Source: Pricia antarctica (lineage in GTDB: Bacteria > Bacteroidota > Bacteroidia > Flavobacteriales > Flavobacteriaceae). From it: a stretch of 64,000 nucleotides of DNA. The position numbers and the translations under genes were made by a program. The notes under the pieces were generated by a model. It ran no database searches. It was not told the DNA's origin and saw nothing but the letters and a program-made list of their open reading frames with translations. The stretch covers positions 248,001 through 312,000 of the forward strand of contig NZ_FNAO01000002.1 in the NCBI RefSeq assembly GCF_900101815.1. The letters run 5' to 3'. Shown here one piece after another: positions 18,919 to 28,351 of the stretch (the stretch's first letter is position 1; every line of letters begins with the position of its first letter).

Positions 18919-19212
18919 TTATCGTAATTTTTTTCTCATTTCTTCAGAAATATTCTCGGCATATACGCCGTAGGCATCCACCAACGTACCTTTGACTCCA
19001 TTTTTGGAAGAGATAGCATAGAGTATGCTATTGTCATCGGTACTGCTCATGCCTTCAAAACGGTGTAGTTCATCCACTTTAAATTCTTCGGGATGCATTT
19101 CCAATTCTAATGAAGCACATTTTAAACATTCGGGCTCCAAATTAAAGTCGTAAGTATATCCCCTGAGTTGTAAGTCATTAATTGCTTCTGAAAGTGTGTC
19201 GTAGTTTTTCAT
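18919..19212 (-). CDS. Small conserved protein of unknown function
   Basis: A 97-residue soluble, acidic protein starting MKNYDTLSEAINDLQLRGY, with ECLKCASLELEMHPEEF and LYAISSKNGVKGTLVDAYG. From memory, flavobacterial proteins of this type are often labelled phosphoribosylpyrophosphate synthetase, but it is far too short and lacks the PRPP loop and the Mg/ATP sites, so I regard that name as borrowed from its neighbour. The CxxC (CLKC) might bind metal. It lies 7 bases after the upstream gene and 17 bases before the copB ATPase. Confidence 0.75.
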   Translation of the reverse strand: MKNYDTLSEAINDLQLRGYTYDFNLEPECLKCASLELEMHPEEFKVDELHRFEGMSSTDDNSILYAISSKNGVKGTLVDAYGVYAENISEEMRKKLR

Positions 19213-19218
19213 CCTTTA

Positions 19219-19872
19219 TTATTTATAGGTCATTGTAAAATAGCTGCCGTCTTCTTCGGTAAATTTCTGAAAGGACAATAAGCCCTTATCCGTCAATTTT
19301 TCATTTGCAACATAGTCCAGTTGTTTAATTCGTATTCCAATAGCATAGGCTTTAATATTGATTTTAGATTTAATTGTTTTTCCATTTCCATTGGATTCCA
19401 ACACCCGGTCATAAATCTTTATTATGCTGTTCGAACCAAAAAAGTTTAACAAGCCCGAGTCAAAACTCATTTCCAATTCTATATTTTCCAAGTTTTCCAA
19501 ATCATATAGCTCTTTAAAATTTTTAGAAGTGGTATTTATTTCAGTTTCCTTTGATTTTGGGTTGGAAAACGGAAATGCCATTACCATTATACTGGCTTCA
19601 TCTGGTTTACAGCGATACGTGGTAGCATATTTATCCGTTGATTTTCTGTTTTCATCAAAGAGTTCTGTAACCACCTCAATCTCATAAAAGCCTTTCTTCT
19701 CCTTTATTTTTCCGACCTTAAAGGTCTGTACATTAAGCAAAGTTTCTTTTTTATCAAAATTCTCCCGAATGACCAATCTATCCGATAGTTGCCCGATAAG
19801 CATCTCGTTTTGGGCTTTCACATTAATAAAGCTCAATAACAATAAAATGGATATGTAACGTACTTCTTTCAT
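19219..19872 (-). CDS. Exported protein of unknown function
   Basis: A 217-residue protein with an N-terminal signal peptide (ISILLLLSFINVKAQ, cleavage expected after A-Q near residue 21), the common flavobacterial AQ ending. The rest is beta-rich with no motif I recognise; the alternating pattern (FYEIEVVTELF, KTIKSKINIKAYAIG) resembles lipocalin-like or DUF3108-like periplasmic proteins. It overlaps the stop of the PRPP-synthetase homologue by four bases (ATGA), so the genes are coupled, which is odd for a periplasmic partner of a cytoplasmic enzyme. Confidence 0.7.
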   Translation of the reverse strand: MKEVRYISILLLLSFINVKAQNEMLIGQLSDRLVIRENFDKKETLLNVQTFKVGKIKEKKGFYEIEVVTELFDENRKSTDKYATTYRCKPDEASIMVMAFPFSNPKSKETEINTTSKNFKELYDLENLENIELEMSFDSGLLNFFGSNSIIKIYDRVLESNGNGKTIKSKINIKAYAIGIRIKQLDYVANEKLTDKGLLSFQKFTEEDGSYFTMTYK

Positions 19873-20762
19873 ATGTGATGCATCAATTCCTTAACCTCTT
19901 TGGCAATTATGTCGCTTAAATCAATTTTGTTGGAAAGGTGTGGAATAGTGTTACAGGTAATAACATCATCCGCACCGGCATCGTATAGGTCTTGATAGGC
20001 ATTTCCGGAAAACACGGCATGGATACCGATACATATCGGGGGTTTCATTCCGGCTTTTTTCAAATGCTCCACGGTCTCGATCATAGTCCGAGCAGTCGAG
20101 ATAATATCATCGACCAGTACCGGGGTGGCTTCTTTATATTTGTCCACATCGGGAACGGAGACTTCAACATCCCTGTCACCATGCCTTATTTTTTGTAGTA
20201 CGATGAAAGGAGCTCCTGCATTTTTGGCCACTTCCGATACCCATTGCTCGCTTTCCGAATCGGGTCCGATAAGCACCGGATTGTGGACGTTCTCCTTAAT
20301 CCATTTTGAAATATCGTTGGCCGCATGGATTACCTTGTTGGGAATTTGATATACTTTACCTAACGAGCTTATCCTGTGCAGGTGCGGATCGATGGTAGTA
20401 ATGCTATCGGCAAAACCTGAAATAAGTTTTCCGAAATAGGCTGAAGTCACCCCTTCCCCATCCTTAAAGACTTTGTCCTGTCGCATATAGGCGAGATATG
20501 GAGCGACCAAGCACGTGCACATAGCCCCCAATGACTTGGCCGTATGACTCAAGAAGTAGAGCGGCAAAAGCTTTTCATCGGGTTCGTGCAAAGTACAGAC
20601 CATGACTACACATTTTCCCTTTACATCTGAAACAATACGGGTATAGGATTCCCCGTCAGGAAATTTCCTTAATTGCGTTTTACCGATTTCGGCGTTCATT
20701 TTTTTTGCCAGTAATTCCGTGAGTTCTTGGTTTCCCGGAAGACTGAACAGAATAGTTTTCAT
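19869..20762 (-). CDS. Ribose-phosphate pyrophosphokinase family protein
   Basis: PRPP synthetase fold, 297 residues: ribose 5-phosphate + ATP to PRPP + AMP is the family reaction. Motifs seen are FPDGESYTRI (N-terminal), YMRQDKVFKDGEG with the Arg-Gln-Asp of the ATP site, DPHLHR and the PRPP loop VLVDDIISTARTM near 215-227. It is shorter than the housekeeping enzyme (about 315) and lacks the canonical flexible-loop KKR sequence, looking more like the archaeal/class III forms. It lies 11 bases after the AMP-phosphorylase-like gene; since it makes or consumes AMP, the pair probably work on one nucleotide-sugar cycle. Confidence 0.9.
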   Translation of the reverse strand: MKTILFSLPGNQELTELLAKKMNAEIGKTQLRKFPDGESYTRIVSDVKGKCVVMVCTLHEPDEKLLPLYFLSHTAKSLGAMCTCLVAPYLAYMRQDKVFKDGEGVTSAYFGKLISGFADSITTIDPHLHRISSLGKVYQIPNKVIHAANDISKWIKENVHNPVLIGPDSESEQWVSEVAKNAGAPFIVLQKIRHGDRDVEVSVPDVDKYKEATPVLVDDIISTARTMIETVEHLKKAGMKPPICIGIHAVFSGNAYQDLYDAGADDVITCNTIPHLSNKIDLSDIIAKEVKELMHHI

Positions 20763-20773
20763 AGTGTGTCCTT

Positions 20774-22276
20774 TTATTCGATGCTAATTATGTCATAATG
20801 ATTTTCGTAATACTCCAATGCATAATTCAATTCGCCCTGTGATTCTGCATACAGCGTATAGAGTAACTGTCCCTTTTCAATTTCATCGTTCAAATGAACG
20901 TTTAATAAGATTCCGGCAGATTTGGATTGCGGTGCACCCGAAAGTTTGGCGAGTTTTGCAATCTTTCTATTATCAATACGTTTCAAAGCTCCTGACTTTT
21001 CTGCTTTAATTTCGACTGTATATGGGGCTAAAACAGGTTGTGAAAAACGCCCTTGAGCTTTGCAAATGGCAAGGAATTTTTCGTATGCATTGCCGGATTT
21101 CAATAATTGTCTTGCCGTGGTGCTTCCTTTTCCCGATTCGACTTTTTCTGATAGTTCCAGTATTTCCCCAGCCAAAAGCACTGCTCTTTCCTTAAGGTCA
21201 TTGGGTGCATTTTCTTCATTTTTTAAGACGCTCAACACATCGATAGCTTCTAATGTAGGGCCTATGCCTTTGCCAACGGGTTGTGTTCCATCGGTAATTA
21301 CCACTTTCACTTTTAGGCCAACGGCTTCACCGACCGTTTCCATATGTTCCTTTAATTGCCGTGCCATCTTTGGGGTGCGCACCTTGGCGGTTTCACCTAC
21401 AGGAATGTCTATAACCACATGGGTCGAGCCTGCCGCCGCTTTTTTGGAAAGTACCGAGGCGATAAGTTGACCTTCGCTGTCTATATCCAGTGCCTTTTCC
21501 ACTTTTATGAGGATATCGTCCGCCGGACTTAGCTGAGCGCTGCCGCCCCAAACAATACAGCCACCTTCCATTTCTACTACCTCCCTAATTTTTTCTGCCG
21601 AAAGGGTGACATCGGTCAATACTTCCATCGTATCCGCTGTTCCTGCAGGTGATGTAATTGCACGGGACGAGGTTTTGGGCATCGTTAACCCATAGGCGGC
21701 AACAATGGCAACCACGATTGGAGTGGTTCTATTGCCGGGAAGGCCGCCAATACAATGCTTGTCCACCACAATTTCCTTCTTCCAATCCAATTGTTTTCCG
21801 GATGCTATCATTGCCTTGGTCAGGTCGGAGATTTCATCAATGTCCATACGGTCACCTGCACATGCCGTAATGAAGGCGGAGAGATGGATGTTGGAATAAT
21901 CACCTTCAACGATATCGGTAATGATTTCACTAAATGCTGAATAATCCAGTTTTTGATTGTAAATTTTGGCCCTTACATGGCTTAATGAATCTATGGGTTC
22001 CAAATGGGAAACATATAACGTTTCACCACCGGTCACCCTAAGCTTTTCTGCTGCTGTATCGGATAGTCCTATTTCGCCCTGAAGCAATACCTCCGAAGTG
22101 ATCATATGTAAGCTGGCCACTGTTGAGGTCTTTAGATTGGATACCCGTATGCGGGTAAGGGCCTCAAAACCTTCGGAGATACACACGTGGCAATCCTCCC
22201 TCATATATACCACATACTCATTTTGTGTGTGGATGCCAAGATGCTTGTATTTTAGGATATTTGATTTTTCTAACAT
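20774..22276 (-). CDS. AMP phosphorylase / thymidine phosphorylase family enzyme
   Basis: 500 residues, in the size range of the archaeal AMP phosphorylase type with an extra N-terminal domain of about 80 residues, rather than the 440-residue bacterial DeoA. The phosphate-binding stretch is DKHCIGGLPGNRTTPIVV (about 180-197), where PGNRTT is typical of the AMPpase branch, and TSSRAITSPAGTADTMEVL follows. AMP phosphorylase makes ribose 1,5-bisphosphate and adenine. No ribose-1,5-bisphosphate isomerase or RuBisCO is present in the window. It is 7 bases from the beta-CASP RNase gene upstream. Activity on AMP rather than thymidine is inferred. Confidence 0.88.
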   Translation of the reverse strand: MLEKSNILKYKHLGIHTQNEYVVYMREDCHVCISEGFEALTRIRVSNLKTSTVASLHMITSEVLLQGEIGLSDTAAEKLRVTGGETLYVSHLEPIDSLSHVRAKIYNQKLDYSAFSEIITDIVEGDYSNIHLSAFITACAGDRMDIDEISDLTKAMIASGKQLDWKKEIVVDKHCIGGLPGNRTTPIVVAIVAAYGLTMPKTSSRAITSPAGTADTMEVLTDVTLSAEKIREVVEMEGGCIVWGGSAQLSPADDILIKVEKALDIDSEGQLIASVLSKKAAAGSTHVVIDIPVGETAKVRTPKMARQLKEHMETVGEAVGLKVKVVITDGTQPVGKGIGPTLEAIDVLSVLKNEENAPNDLKERAVLLAGEILELSEKVESGKGSTTARQLLKSGNAYEKFLAICKAQGRFSQPVLAPYTVEIKAEKSGALKRIDNRKIAKLAKLSGAPQSKSAGILLNVHLNDEIEKGQLLYTLYAESQGELNYALEYYENHYDIISIE

Positions 22277-22283
22277 ACCCCAA

Positions 22284-23678
22284 TTATTTTTTAGGATTAT
22301 TTTCTATTTCTTCAATCGTATAGAGCTGCGGGATTGAAGCATTCCATCCATACATATCTCTGATTCCTTTTTTAAGTGCTTCCGCGCTTTCTTTCTCGCC
22401 ATGGACAATGAATATCCTTTCCGGTTTGTTTTTAATCTTACTTAACCAATCCATGAGTTCTCCGTGGTCGGCGTGTGCCGAGAGGCCTTCTATATCTGCA
22501 ACCTGCATATTGAATGGGACCCATTTGCCATATACCTTTAATTCTTTATCGCCCTCCAACAATTTTCTGCCACGGGTTCCTTCCGCTTGATAGCCCACAA
22601 AAAGCAAGGTATTGTTTGGGTTTTGAGCCTGCGTTTCGAGATAATTCAATATTCTACCTCCGGTAAGCATTCCGCTCCCAGCGATAACTATTTTAGGCGT
22701 ATCATCGCTTCTCAGTTCCATAGTTTCGCGATAGCTGCTCACAACGGTGAAATAGGAACACATCTCATCACATTCATCTTCTTCAAGTTTGTGCCAATCC
22801 CGTGTATGGTGAAACAATTCCAGTACATTGGCCCCCATGGGGTTATCCATAATCATTTGTACCTTGGGTATTTTATTCTCCTTGAGCAATCTCCAAAAAA
22901 TAAGCATCATCAATTGAGCTCGCTCTACCGAAAAACTTGGAATGAATAGGCTACCACCTCTGTTCATGGTTTCATTGACCAATTTTTCAATCTCTGGAAC
23001 CGCTTCTGACTCTTCGGGATGAAACCTTCCGCCATAGGTAGATTCTATAAAAAGTACATCGGCCTTTTTAGGTTTGAAGGGGGGATAGAGCAGTAAATCG
23101 TTTGTCCGACCGATGTCGCCGGAAAAGACAAAGCGCTTGCCAAGAACATCCAATTCGATGTAGGTTGCCCCAAGGATATGGCCATTGTACTGAAACCTTG
23201 CTTTAACACCTTTTACAATGGGCAACCATTGGGAAGGCGGTACTCCCTTAAAATAGGGTACGGTCTTTTCCACATCCTTTAGGTCGTAGAGCGGTTCTGC
23301 CGGACTGTGTTTGGAATAGCCCTCCTTATTTGCCCTTTGGGCTTCATGCTCCTGTATTTTAGCACTATCGTTTAGGATGATCCTGGCAATATCCAAGGTG
23401 GGATAAGTGCCATAAATAGGCCCCCTAAAGCCTTGTTTGACCAACCTTGGCAAGTATCCCGTATGGTCCATATGACCATGGGTGAGCAATACAGCATCAA
23501 TTTCGGATACGTTGACCGGAGGATATTCCCAGTTTTTTAGGCGGAGTTCCTTTAGGCCTTGAAAGAGGCCGCAATCGATCAAAATTTTCCGCTCCCCAGT
23601 ATCCAGTAGATATTTTGAGCCGGTCACGGTACCGGAAGCTCCTAAAAAATGTATGTTAATTGAATTTTCTTTCATCAT
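22284..23678 (-). CDS. MBL-fold/beta-CASP RNA nuclease
   Basis: Metallo-beta-lactamase nuclease of 464 residues. The zinc motif THGHMDHTGYLPRL is near 66-80, the beta-CASP insert covers about 190-380 (IESTYGG, FIPSFSVERAQ, GSGMLTGGRI), and the C-terminal RMMBL domain ends with GLSAHADHGELMDWL and IFIVHGE. Bacterial members of the YSH1/CPSF group cut or degrade RNA. It has no signal peptide, so it is cytoplasmic. The position directly ahead of the AMP-phosphorylase-like gene suggests that RNA breakdown feeds nucleotides into that enzyme. Confidence 0.92.
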   Translation of the reverse strand: MMKENSINIHFLGASGTVTGSKYLLDTGERKILIDCGLFQGLKELRLKNWEYPPVNVSEIDAVLLTHGHMDHTGYLPRLVKQGFRGPIYGTYPTLDIARIILNDSAKIQEHEAQRANKEGYSKHSPAEPLYDLKDVEKTVPYFKGVPPSQWLPIVKGVKARFQYNGHILGATYIELDVLGKRFVFSGDIGRTNDLLLYPPFKPKKADVLFIESTYGGRFHPEESEAVPEIEKLVNETMNRGGSLFIPSFSVERAQLMMLIFWRLLKENKIPKVQMIMDNPMGANVLELFHHTRDWHKLEEDECDEMCSYFTVVSSYRETMELRSDDTPKIVIAGSGMLTGGRILNYLETQAQNPNNTLLFVGYQAEGTRGRKLLEGDKELKVYGKWVPFNMQVADIEGLSAHADHGELMDWLSKIKNKPERIFIVHGEKESAEALKKGIRDMYGWNASIPQLYTIEEIENNPKK

Positions 23679-23885
23679 TGTCTAGTTTACTGTTAATGCA
23701 GGGTGTACAATTTCAATGAATCCTTTAAAATATTCTTGCGCCTTGTTTTGGGAATCCCTGTTTCCTCCAACAATTACGGACGTTAAATGTCCCGTTCACA
23801 ACATTCACTGCCCTTGATTATTGGTGGTAGTAAACCTGTTCATTGAATGAAATCAAGTTGTTCGAAGCCATTTATTTGCCCAATT

Positions 23886-24140
23886 TTAGAGCCCTCCACA
23901 GCAGGAAGGCGTGTCTCCTTTGTCTTGTTGCGAAGGACACAATGCCGCTACTTCCTTGTATAAACCGTGAAATTCCTCTTTGATGAGAAGTGCCATTTTT
24001 TTGGCGGATTTAGGACTGGTGCTCACCATCTCCAATACGTTCTCAAAAGCTTCCTCCAACAACTTCGGATCATCCTCCAATGCTTCGTAAAATGGCTCTA
24101 GGTCGATACTGTCCTGTTTCTTCAATTCTTTTGTTTTCAT
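23886..24140 (-). CDS. Small acidic protein with Cys-Cys tail, unknown
   Basis: 84 residues, mostly helical and strongly acidic in the first half (LEPFYEALEDDPKLLEEAFENVLEMV) with an end of SCCGGL and one other Cys (ALCPSQ). The Cys-Cys-Gly-Gly tail could bind a metal ion. I do not recognise the family. It lies between the ATP-cone nuclease gene and the RNase gene, separated from the latter by a 207-base spacer with no clear terminator. A protein of the same length with a GGGCCG tail is encoded at 35236-35490, but the two are not otherwise alike. Confidence 0.65.
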   Translation of the reverse strand: MKTKELKKQDSIDLEPFYEALEDDPKLLEEAFENVLEMVSTSPKSAKKMALLIKEEFHGLYKEVAALCPSQQDKGDTPSCCGGL

Positions 24141-24167
24141 GGGTACTGTTTTAGAATTAGTGAATAT

Positions 24168-25037
24168 TTATTTAATTTTTTTATTGGTGCTATTTAAATG
24201 TGTCGTGCATAGTTCTTCTGAATCCTCAAGTATTTTTTTATGTCGTTCTTTGCCGATTCCTATTTCTGTCAATAGACTTGGTTTTTCGATAAGCTCCTTA
24301 CAGAGCACAATGCCCGTGTCCAATAATTTTGTTTTTTCGGCTTTGGTCAACGTTGTCAAGGCGGTCAACGGATGCAAACCTGACTTATCTATCCGCTCTT
24401 TAAGTCCGTTTCCCCTTGGGTAATCCCAACTTGTCAATAGCAGTCCCACACAATTTCCGTACTGGATAGCATCCGACGTAAAGCGGGTGTTGGTGTACAC
24501 ACCACCTTGATGGAATTTTGTTTCGTGCCCTTTTTGGTGTTCCCATTGCTTTTCTACATCCAAAAACCTTGACTGGATATACAATGGGATCTTCACATTG
24601 CAAAACTTTCCTTGGTCGCTATGATATTTACACTCGATCATGTAATGGGTGTTGTCTTTTTGTGCGATCACATCCACTTCGTGTTGCACGCAATTGCCTT
24701 GAACAATTACCCCCACTTTGGTTATAAAGCCTTCCTGTTGCATTATTTTGCCTACTACCTTTTCAAAAGGAAAACCGGTAGGCCCCAATTCCATCAGGGC
24801 TTTTTTGAGTTTGTATTTGGAAGCACTTACCCTCGATTTACTTTTTAACATCTTGAACGCCATTCGGTATATCTCCTTAGTGGTCATGCCCGCTACTACC
24901 TTGCGCTGTATTTTATCGGCAATTTCTTGAACAAGTTCCTCACTTGCCTGCGAGCGCCGCAAGGAGTTGATGAGTTTGTTGATATCGAAATCGGCCCATT
25001 CGCCCGAATATTTTTTTATTTGAACCTTCTTGGCCAT
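24168..25037 (-). CDS. ATP-cone domain fused to PDDEXK-type nuclease
   Basis: 289 residues. The first 95 look like an ATP-cone, the nucleotide-sensing domain known from ribonucleotide reductase and NrdR (KKYSGEWADFDINKLINSLRRS, then GMTTKEIYRMAFKML). The middle carries a restriction-endonuclease-like core: HEVDVIAQKDNTHYMIECKYH gives the D-x(n)-ExK triad of the Mrr/RE-like superfamily. A helix-hairpin-like end follows (ALTTLTKAEKTKLLDTGIVLCKELIEKP). It has no adjacent methylase or specificity subunit, so classic restriction is unlikely. Location 4 bases after a stress protein gene suggests a nuclease governed by ATP/dATP level. Confidence 0.85.
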   Translation of the reverse strand: MAKKVQIKKYSGEWADFDINKLINSLRRSQASEELVQEIADKIQRKVVAGMTTKEIYRMAFKMLKSKSRVSASKYKLKKALMELGPTGFPFEKVVGKIMQQEGFITKVGVIVQGNCVQHEVDVIAQKDNTHYMIECKYHSDQGKFCNVKIPLYIQSRFLDVEKQWEHQKGHETKFHQGGVYTNTRFTSDAIQYGNCVGLLLTSWDYPRGNGLKERIDKSGLHPLTALTTLTKAEKTKLLDTGIVLCKELIEKPSLLTEIGIGKERHKKILEDSEELCTTHLNSTNKKIK

Positions 25038-25040
25038 CTT

Positions 25041-25871
25041 TTAGATTTTAATGGTCATTACGGGGAGGGACGAATGATTGGCGACCCCTTCGGCGATACT
25101 CTTTGAGAACAGGCTTAAAAACCCTGTGTTGCCGCGCGTGCACATGGCGATCAAATCGGCCTGCTGGTAGTTTAGAAACGAATTGATCCCGGTTTCGACG
25201 GAAGGCTCATTGTTCACGTACATCGAATAATTTTCGAGCTCTGGGAACCCTTTCAAAAATTTTTTGATAGGATTCAACCCTGCTTCGACACTGTTGTAAT
25301 CGGTTCGAGTGTTGATCCTGAGTAGATGAATATGGGCATTACATTTTTCTGCAATGGAAACAACCTCTTTAAAGGCGCTACCTACATCCCCTAAAAAATC
25401 CGAAACAAAAACGATATTCTTAAATGGGAAGTTGACTGGATCTTCCTTGACAACGATTACAGGTACTTCCGATCTTCGTACAATTTTTTCAACGTTGCTG
25501 CCTACTAGCTCCCGTACGGTACCTTTTGTGCCACTGCTGCCCGTAATTATAAAATCATGGTGAAAATGGCCTGAATGCTCTAGAATACGGGATGTTTCAA
25601 CCGTATACTGCACGAAAGTCTGGCATTCCAAATTTTCCTTTTCCGCCTTTTTTTCCAGTTCCCGCAATCTTGATTTTGCAGTGCCGATCTGCCTCAGGGT
25701 TTCGGGATATCTTTTTTCCTTAAGCTTGTCCAATTTCACCCAGTCCACAGGTGTTCTTATCAAGTGGAAGAAATGGATTTCGGAATCGTAAAGTTTGGCC
25801 ATGGCAATACCGAGGTTGGCGGCTTTGTTGCAGTTTTCGGAAAAATCAGTGGGCACAAGAATATTTTTCAT
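25041..25871 (-). CDS. Tandem universal stress protein
   Basis: Two UspA domains in one chain of 276 residues (1-150 and 151-276). The first has an intact nucleotide loop, GSSGTKGTVRELVGS (G-x2-G-x9-G-S); the second has RGNTGFLSLFSKSIAE, which keeps the first part only. Tandem USPs are often hypoxia- or starvation-induced. It lies 78 bases after the phosphoketolase gene and 4 bases ahead of the ATP-cone nuclease gene. Confidence 0.93.
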   Translation of the reverse strand: MKNILVPTDFSENCNKAANLGIAMAKLYDSEIHFFHLIRTPVDWVKLDKLKEKRYPETLRQIGTAKSRLRELEKKAEKENLECQTFVQYTVETSRILEHSGHFHHDFIITGSSGTKGTVRELVGSNVEKIVRRSEVPVIVVKEDPVNFPFKNIVFVSDFLGDVGSAFKEVVSIAEKCNAHIHLLRINTRTDYNSVEAGLNPIKKFLKGFPELENYSMYVNNEPSVETGINSFLNYQQADLIAMCTRGNTGFLSLFSKSIAEGVANHSSLPVMTIKI

Positions 25872-25949
25872 GATAACGTTGTTTTTATGTTACTGTATTT
25901 TTGTTTTCATTATTTTATTTCTAACTAACGGACATCTAAGAATGGGCAC

Positions 25950-28334
25950 TCAGCCTTTCCATTCCCAATTTCTGATCTCGGGCATATCCACCCCGTTTTT
26001 TCGGATATAATAGTTGTGCTCGATCAACTTATCCTGCATTTCCTGTTTTAGATAGGCTACTTCATCCCCCAAATTTGGCAATCGGTCCAAGACATCCTGC
26101 ACCAAGTGAAAACGGTCCATATCGTTCAGTACCGTCATATCGAAAGCCGTCGTTATGGTGCCTTCTTCCTTGTATCCACGCACATGTAGGTTGATGTGGT
26201 TGCTGCGATTATAGGTTAGTCTGTGAATCAACCATGGATATCCATGAAAGGCAAAAATGACTGGTTTGGTTTTCGTGAATAACATATCAAAATCAGCGTC
26301 GTTCAACCCATGTGGGTGTGCTTTCTCGGATTGTAACTTCATTAAATCGACAACATTGACGACCCTGATTTTTAGATTTGGCAATTTTTCACGTAATATG
26401 GATACTGCTGCCAAAGTCTCCAAAGTAGGTACATCCCCAGCACAGGCCATCACCACATCAGGTTCTGAGTCTTTATCATTACTTGCCCATGTCCAGATAC
26501 CTATTCCTTTTGTGCAATGGATGACTGCTTCCTCCATTGAAAGCCATTGTGGAGCGGGATGCTTTCCGGCCACAACCACGTTCACATAATGTTCGCTCCG
26601 AAAACAATGATCCATTACTGATAAAAGACAATTGGCATCTGGTGGCAGATAAACTCGTATCACAGATGCTTTTTTATTCATTACCACATCAAAAAACCCA
26701 GGATCCTGATGTGTAAACCCATTATGGTCTTGCCGCCAGACATGCGATGCCAAAAGAATATTCAGGGAAGCAATCTTTCTTCGCCACGGAAGTTCTGCTG
26801 TAACTTTCAGCCATTTTGCGTGCTGGTTAAACATAGAATCAATTATATGGATGAAGGCTTCATAGCAATTGAACAATCCATGTCTTCCTGTTAAAAGATA
26901 TCCTTCCAGCCAACCTTCGCATTGATGTTCACTGAGCATTTCTATTACCCGGCCATCTTTCTTCAAAAATTCATCTGTTTCAATGATTGGTGCTTCCCAC
27001 TGGCGGTTAGTCACTTCAAACACTGCATTCAATTTGTTTGACAACGTTTCATCAGGGCCAAACAACCTGAAGTTTCTTTGCTCTTTATTCTCAAGCATCA
27101 CATCTCTTATAAACTTGCCTAAAATTTTTGTGTCACCCGGTCCCGTTTCACCACGTTCCTTTTGTTCAAAACCATAATTACGAAAATCAGGTAGCCGCAG
27201 CTCCTTTAGCAGTAGGCCGCCGTTGGCGTGTGGATTGGCGCCCATTCTTTTATTTCCCTTTGGTGCTAAATCTTGTAATTCCTGTAAAAAATGGCCCTGC
27301 TCATTGAACAGCTCTTCCGGCTTATAGCTTTTTAGCCAGTCTTCCAATTGTTTTAAATGTTCAGGATTTGAGGTAGGACCTGTTATTGGAACTTGGTGGG
27401 AGCGAAAAGTTCCTTCCACTGGCAAACCATCAACGAATTTGGGCCCTGTCCATCCTTTGGGAGATTTCAAAATAATCATAGGCCAAATGGGACGTTCAGC
27501 AACAGTGTTTTCAACAGCGTTATTTTTTATCGCTTTGATTTCTTCGATCACTTTATCCATCAACTGCGCCATTATTTGGTGCATTTCCATTGGGTTATCG
27601 CCCTCAATTAAATAAGGCTTCCACCCATAACCTTTAAATAGCTGCTCCAATTCTTCACTACTGATGCGGGCAAGCACCGCTGGGTTGGCAATTTTGTAGC
27701 CATTCAAATGCAGAATAGGTAGTACCACACCATCTGTGACAGGATTTAAAAATTTATTGGAATGCCAAGCTGTGGCTAACGGCCCTGTCTCGGCCTCGCC
27801 ATCGCCCACCACACAGGCCACAATTAAATCAGGATTATCAAAAACCGCCCCGAAAGCATGGCTAAGAGAATATCCTAACTCACCACCTTCGTGGATGGAA
27901 CCAGGACATTCGGGCGAAACATGGCTGGGGATACCACCTGGAAAAGAGAATTGCTTAAATAATTTTTGTAAACCTTCTTCGTCCTGACTGATGTTCGGGT
28001 ACACCTCACTGTAAGTTCCCTCTAGGTAAACATTACCCACGATTGCTGGACCACCATGACCGGGACCTGAAATGTATATCATATCAAGGTCGTGCTTTTT
28101 TATAATCCGGTTCAGATGGATATAAATAAAATTCTGCCCCGGCGTAGTGCCCCAATGACCCAATAGCATAGGTTTAATATGCTCCGGTTTTAGCGGTTGG
28201 CGCATAAGCGGATTGTCCCACAGATACATCTGGCCTACAGATAGATAGTTCGTTGCGCGCCAGTAGGCATTTATTTTTTGCAATACCTCAGGCGACAGGG
28301 TTTCAGCAGCTGTATTTATATTTTCTCTTTCCAT
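25950..28334 (-). CDS. xfp: Phosphoketolase (xylulose/fructose 6-phosphate)
   Basis: Thiamine diphosphate enzyme of 794 residues, normal for the family. It splits xylulose 5-phosphate (or fructose 6-phosphate) with phosphate to acetyl phosphate and glyceraldehyde 3-phosphate (or erythrose 4-phosphate). Visible landmarks: [36 protein letters not shown], the ThDP motif [15 protein letters not shown], and [14 protein letters not shown]. The next gene upstream, 17 bases away, is acetate kinase, its usual partner, which turns acetyl phosphate into ATP without respiration. Confidence 0.97.
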   Translation of the reverse strand: MERENINTAAETLSPEVLQKINAYWRATNYLSVGQMYLWDNPLMRQPLKPEHIKPMLLGHWGTTPGQNFIYIHLNRIIKKHDLDMIYISGPGHGGPAIVGNVYLEGTYSEVYPNISQDEEGLQKLFKQFSFPGGIPSHVSPECPGSIHEGGELGYSLSHAFGAVFDNPDLIVACVVGDGEAETGPLATAWHSNKFLNPVTDGVVLPILHLNGYKIANPAVLARISSEELEQLFKGYGWKPYLIEGDNPMEMHQIMAQLMDKVIEEIKAIKNNAVENTVAERPIWPMIILKSPKGWTGPKFVDGLPVEGTFRSHQVPITGPTSNPEHLKQLEDWLKSYKPEELFNEQGHFLQELQDLAPKGNKRMGANPHANGGLLLKELRLPDFRNYGFEQKERGETGPGDTKILGKFIRDVMLENKEQRNFRLFGPDETLSNKLNAVFEVTNRQWEAPIIETDEFLKKDGRVIEMLSEHQCEGWLEGYLLTGRHGLFNCYEAFIHIIDSMFNQHAKWLKVTAELPWRRKIASLNILLASHVWRQDHNGFTHQDPGFFDVVMNKKASVIRVYLPPDANCLLSVMDHCFRSEHYVNVVVAGKHPAPQWLSMEEAVIHCTKGIGIWTWASNDKDSEPDVVMACAGDVPTLETLAAVSILREKLPNLKIRVVNVVDLMKLQSEKAHPHGLNDADFDMLFTKTKPVIFAFHGYPWLIHRLTYNRSNHINLHVRGYKEEGTITTAFDMTVLNDMDRFHLVQDVLDRLPNLGDEVAYLKQEMQDKLIEHNYYIRKNGVDMPEIRNWEWKG

Positions 28335-28351
28335 AATATTTATATTTATAA

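Noticed and set aside
18919-19212. Second PRPP synthetase
   Set aside because: Only 97 residues and without the PRPP loop or ATP site.
20774-22276. Naming the enzyme simply deoA
   Set aside because: Length, N-terminal domain and PGNRTT loop fit the AMPpase-type branch better than the classic bacterial thymidine phosphorylase; the activity is left open.
24168-25037. Classic restriction-modification system
   Set aside because: No methyltransferase or specificity gene is nearby, and the ATP-cone is not a normal part of such enzymes.
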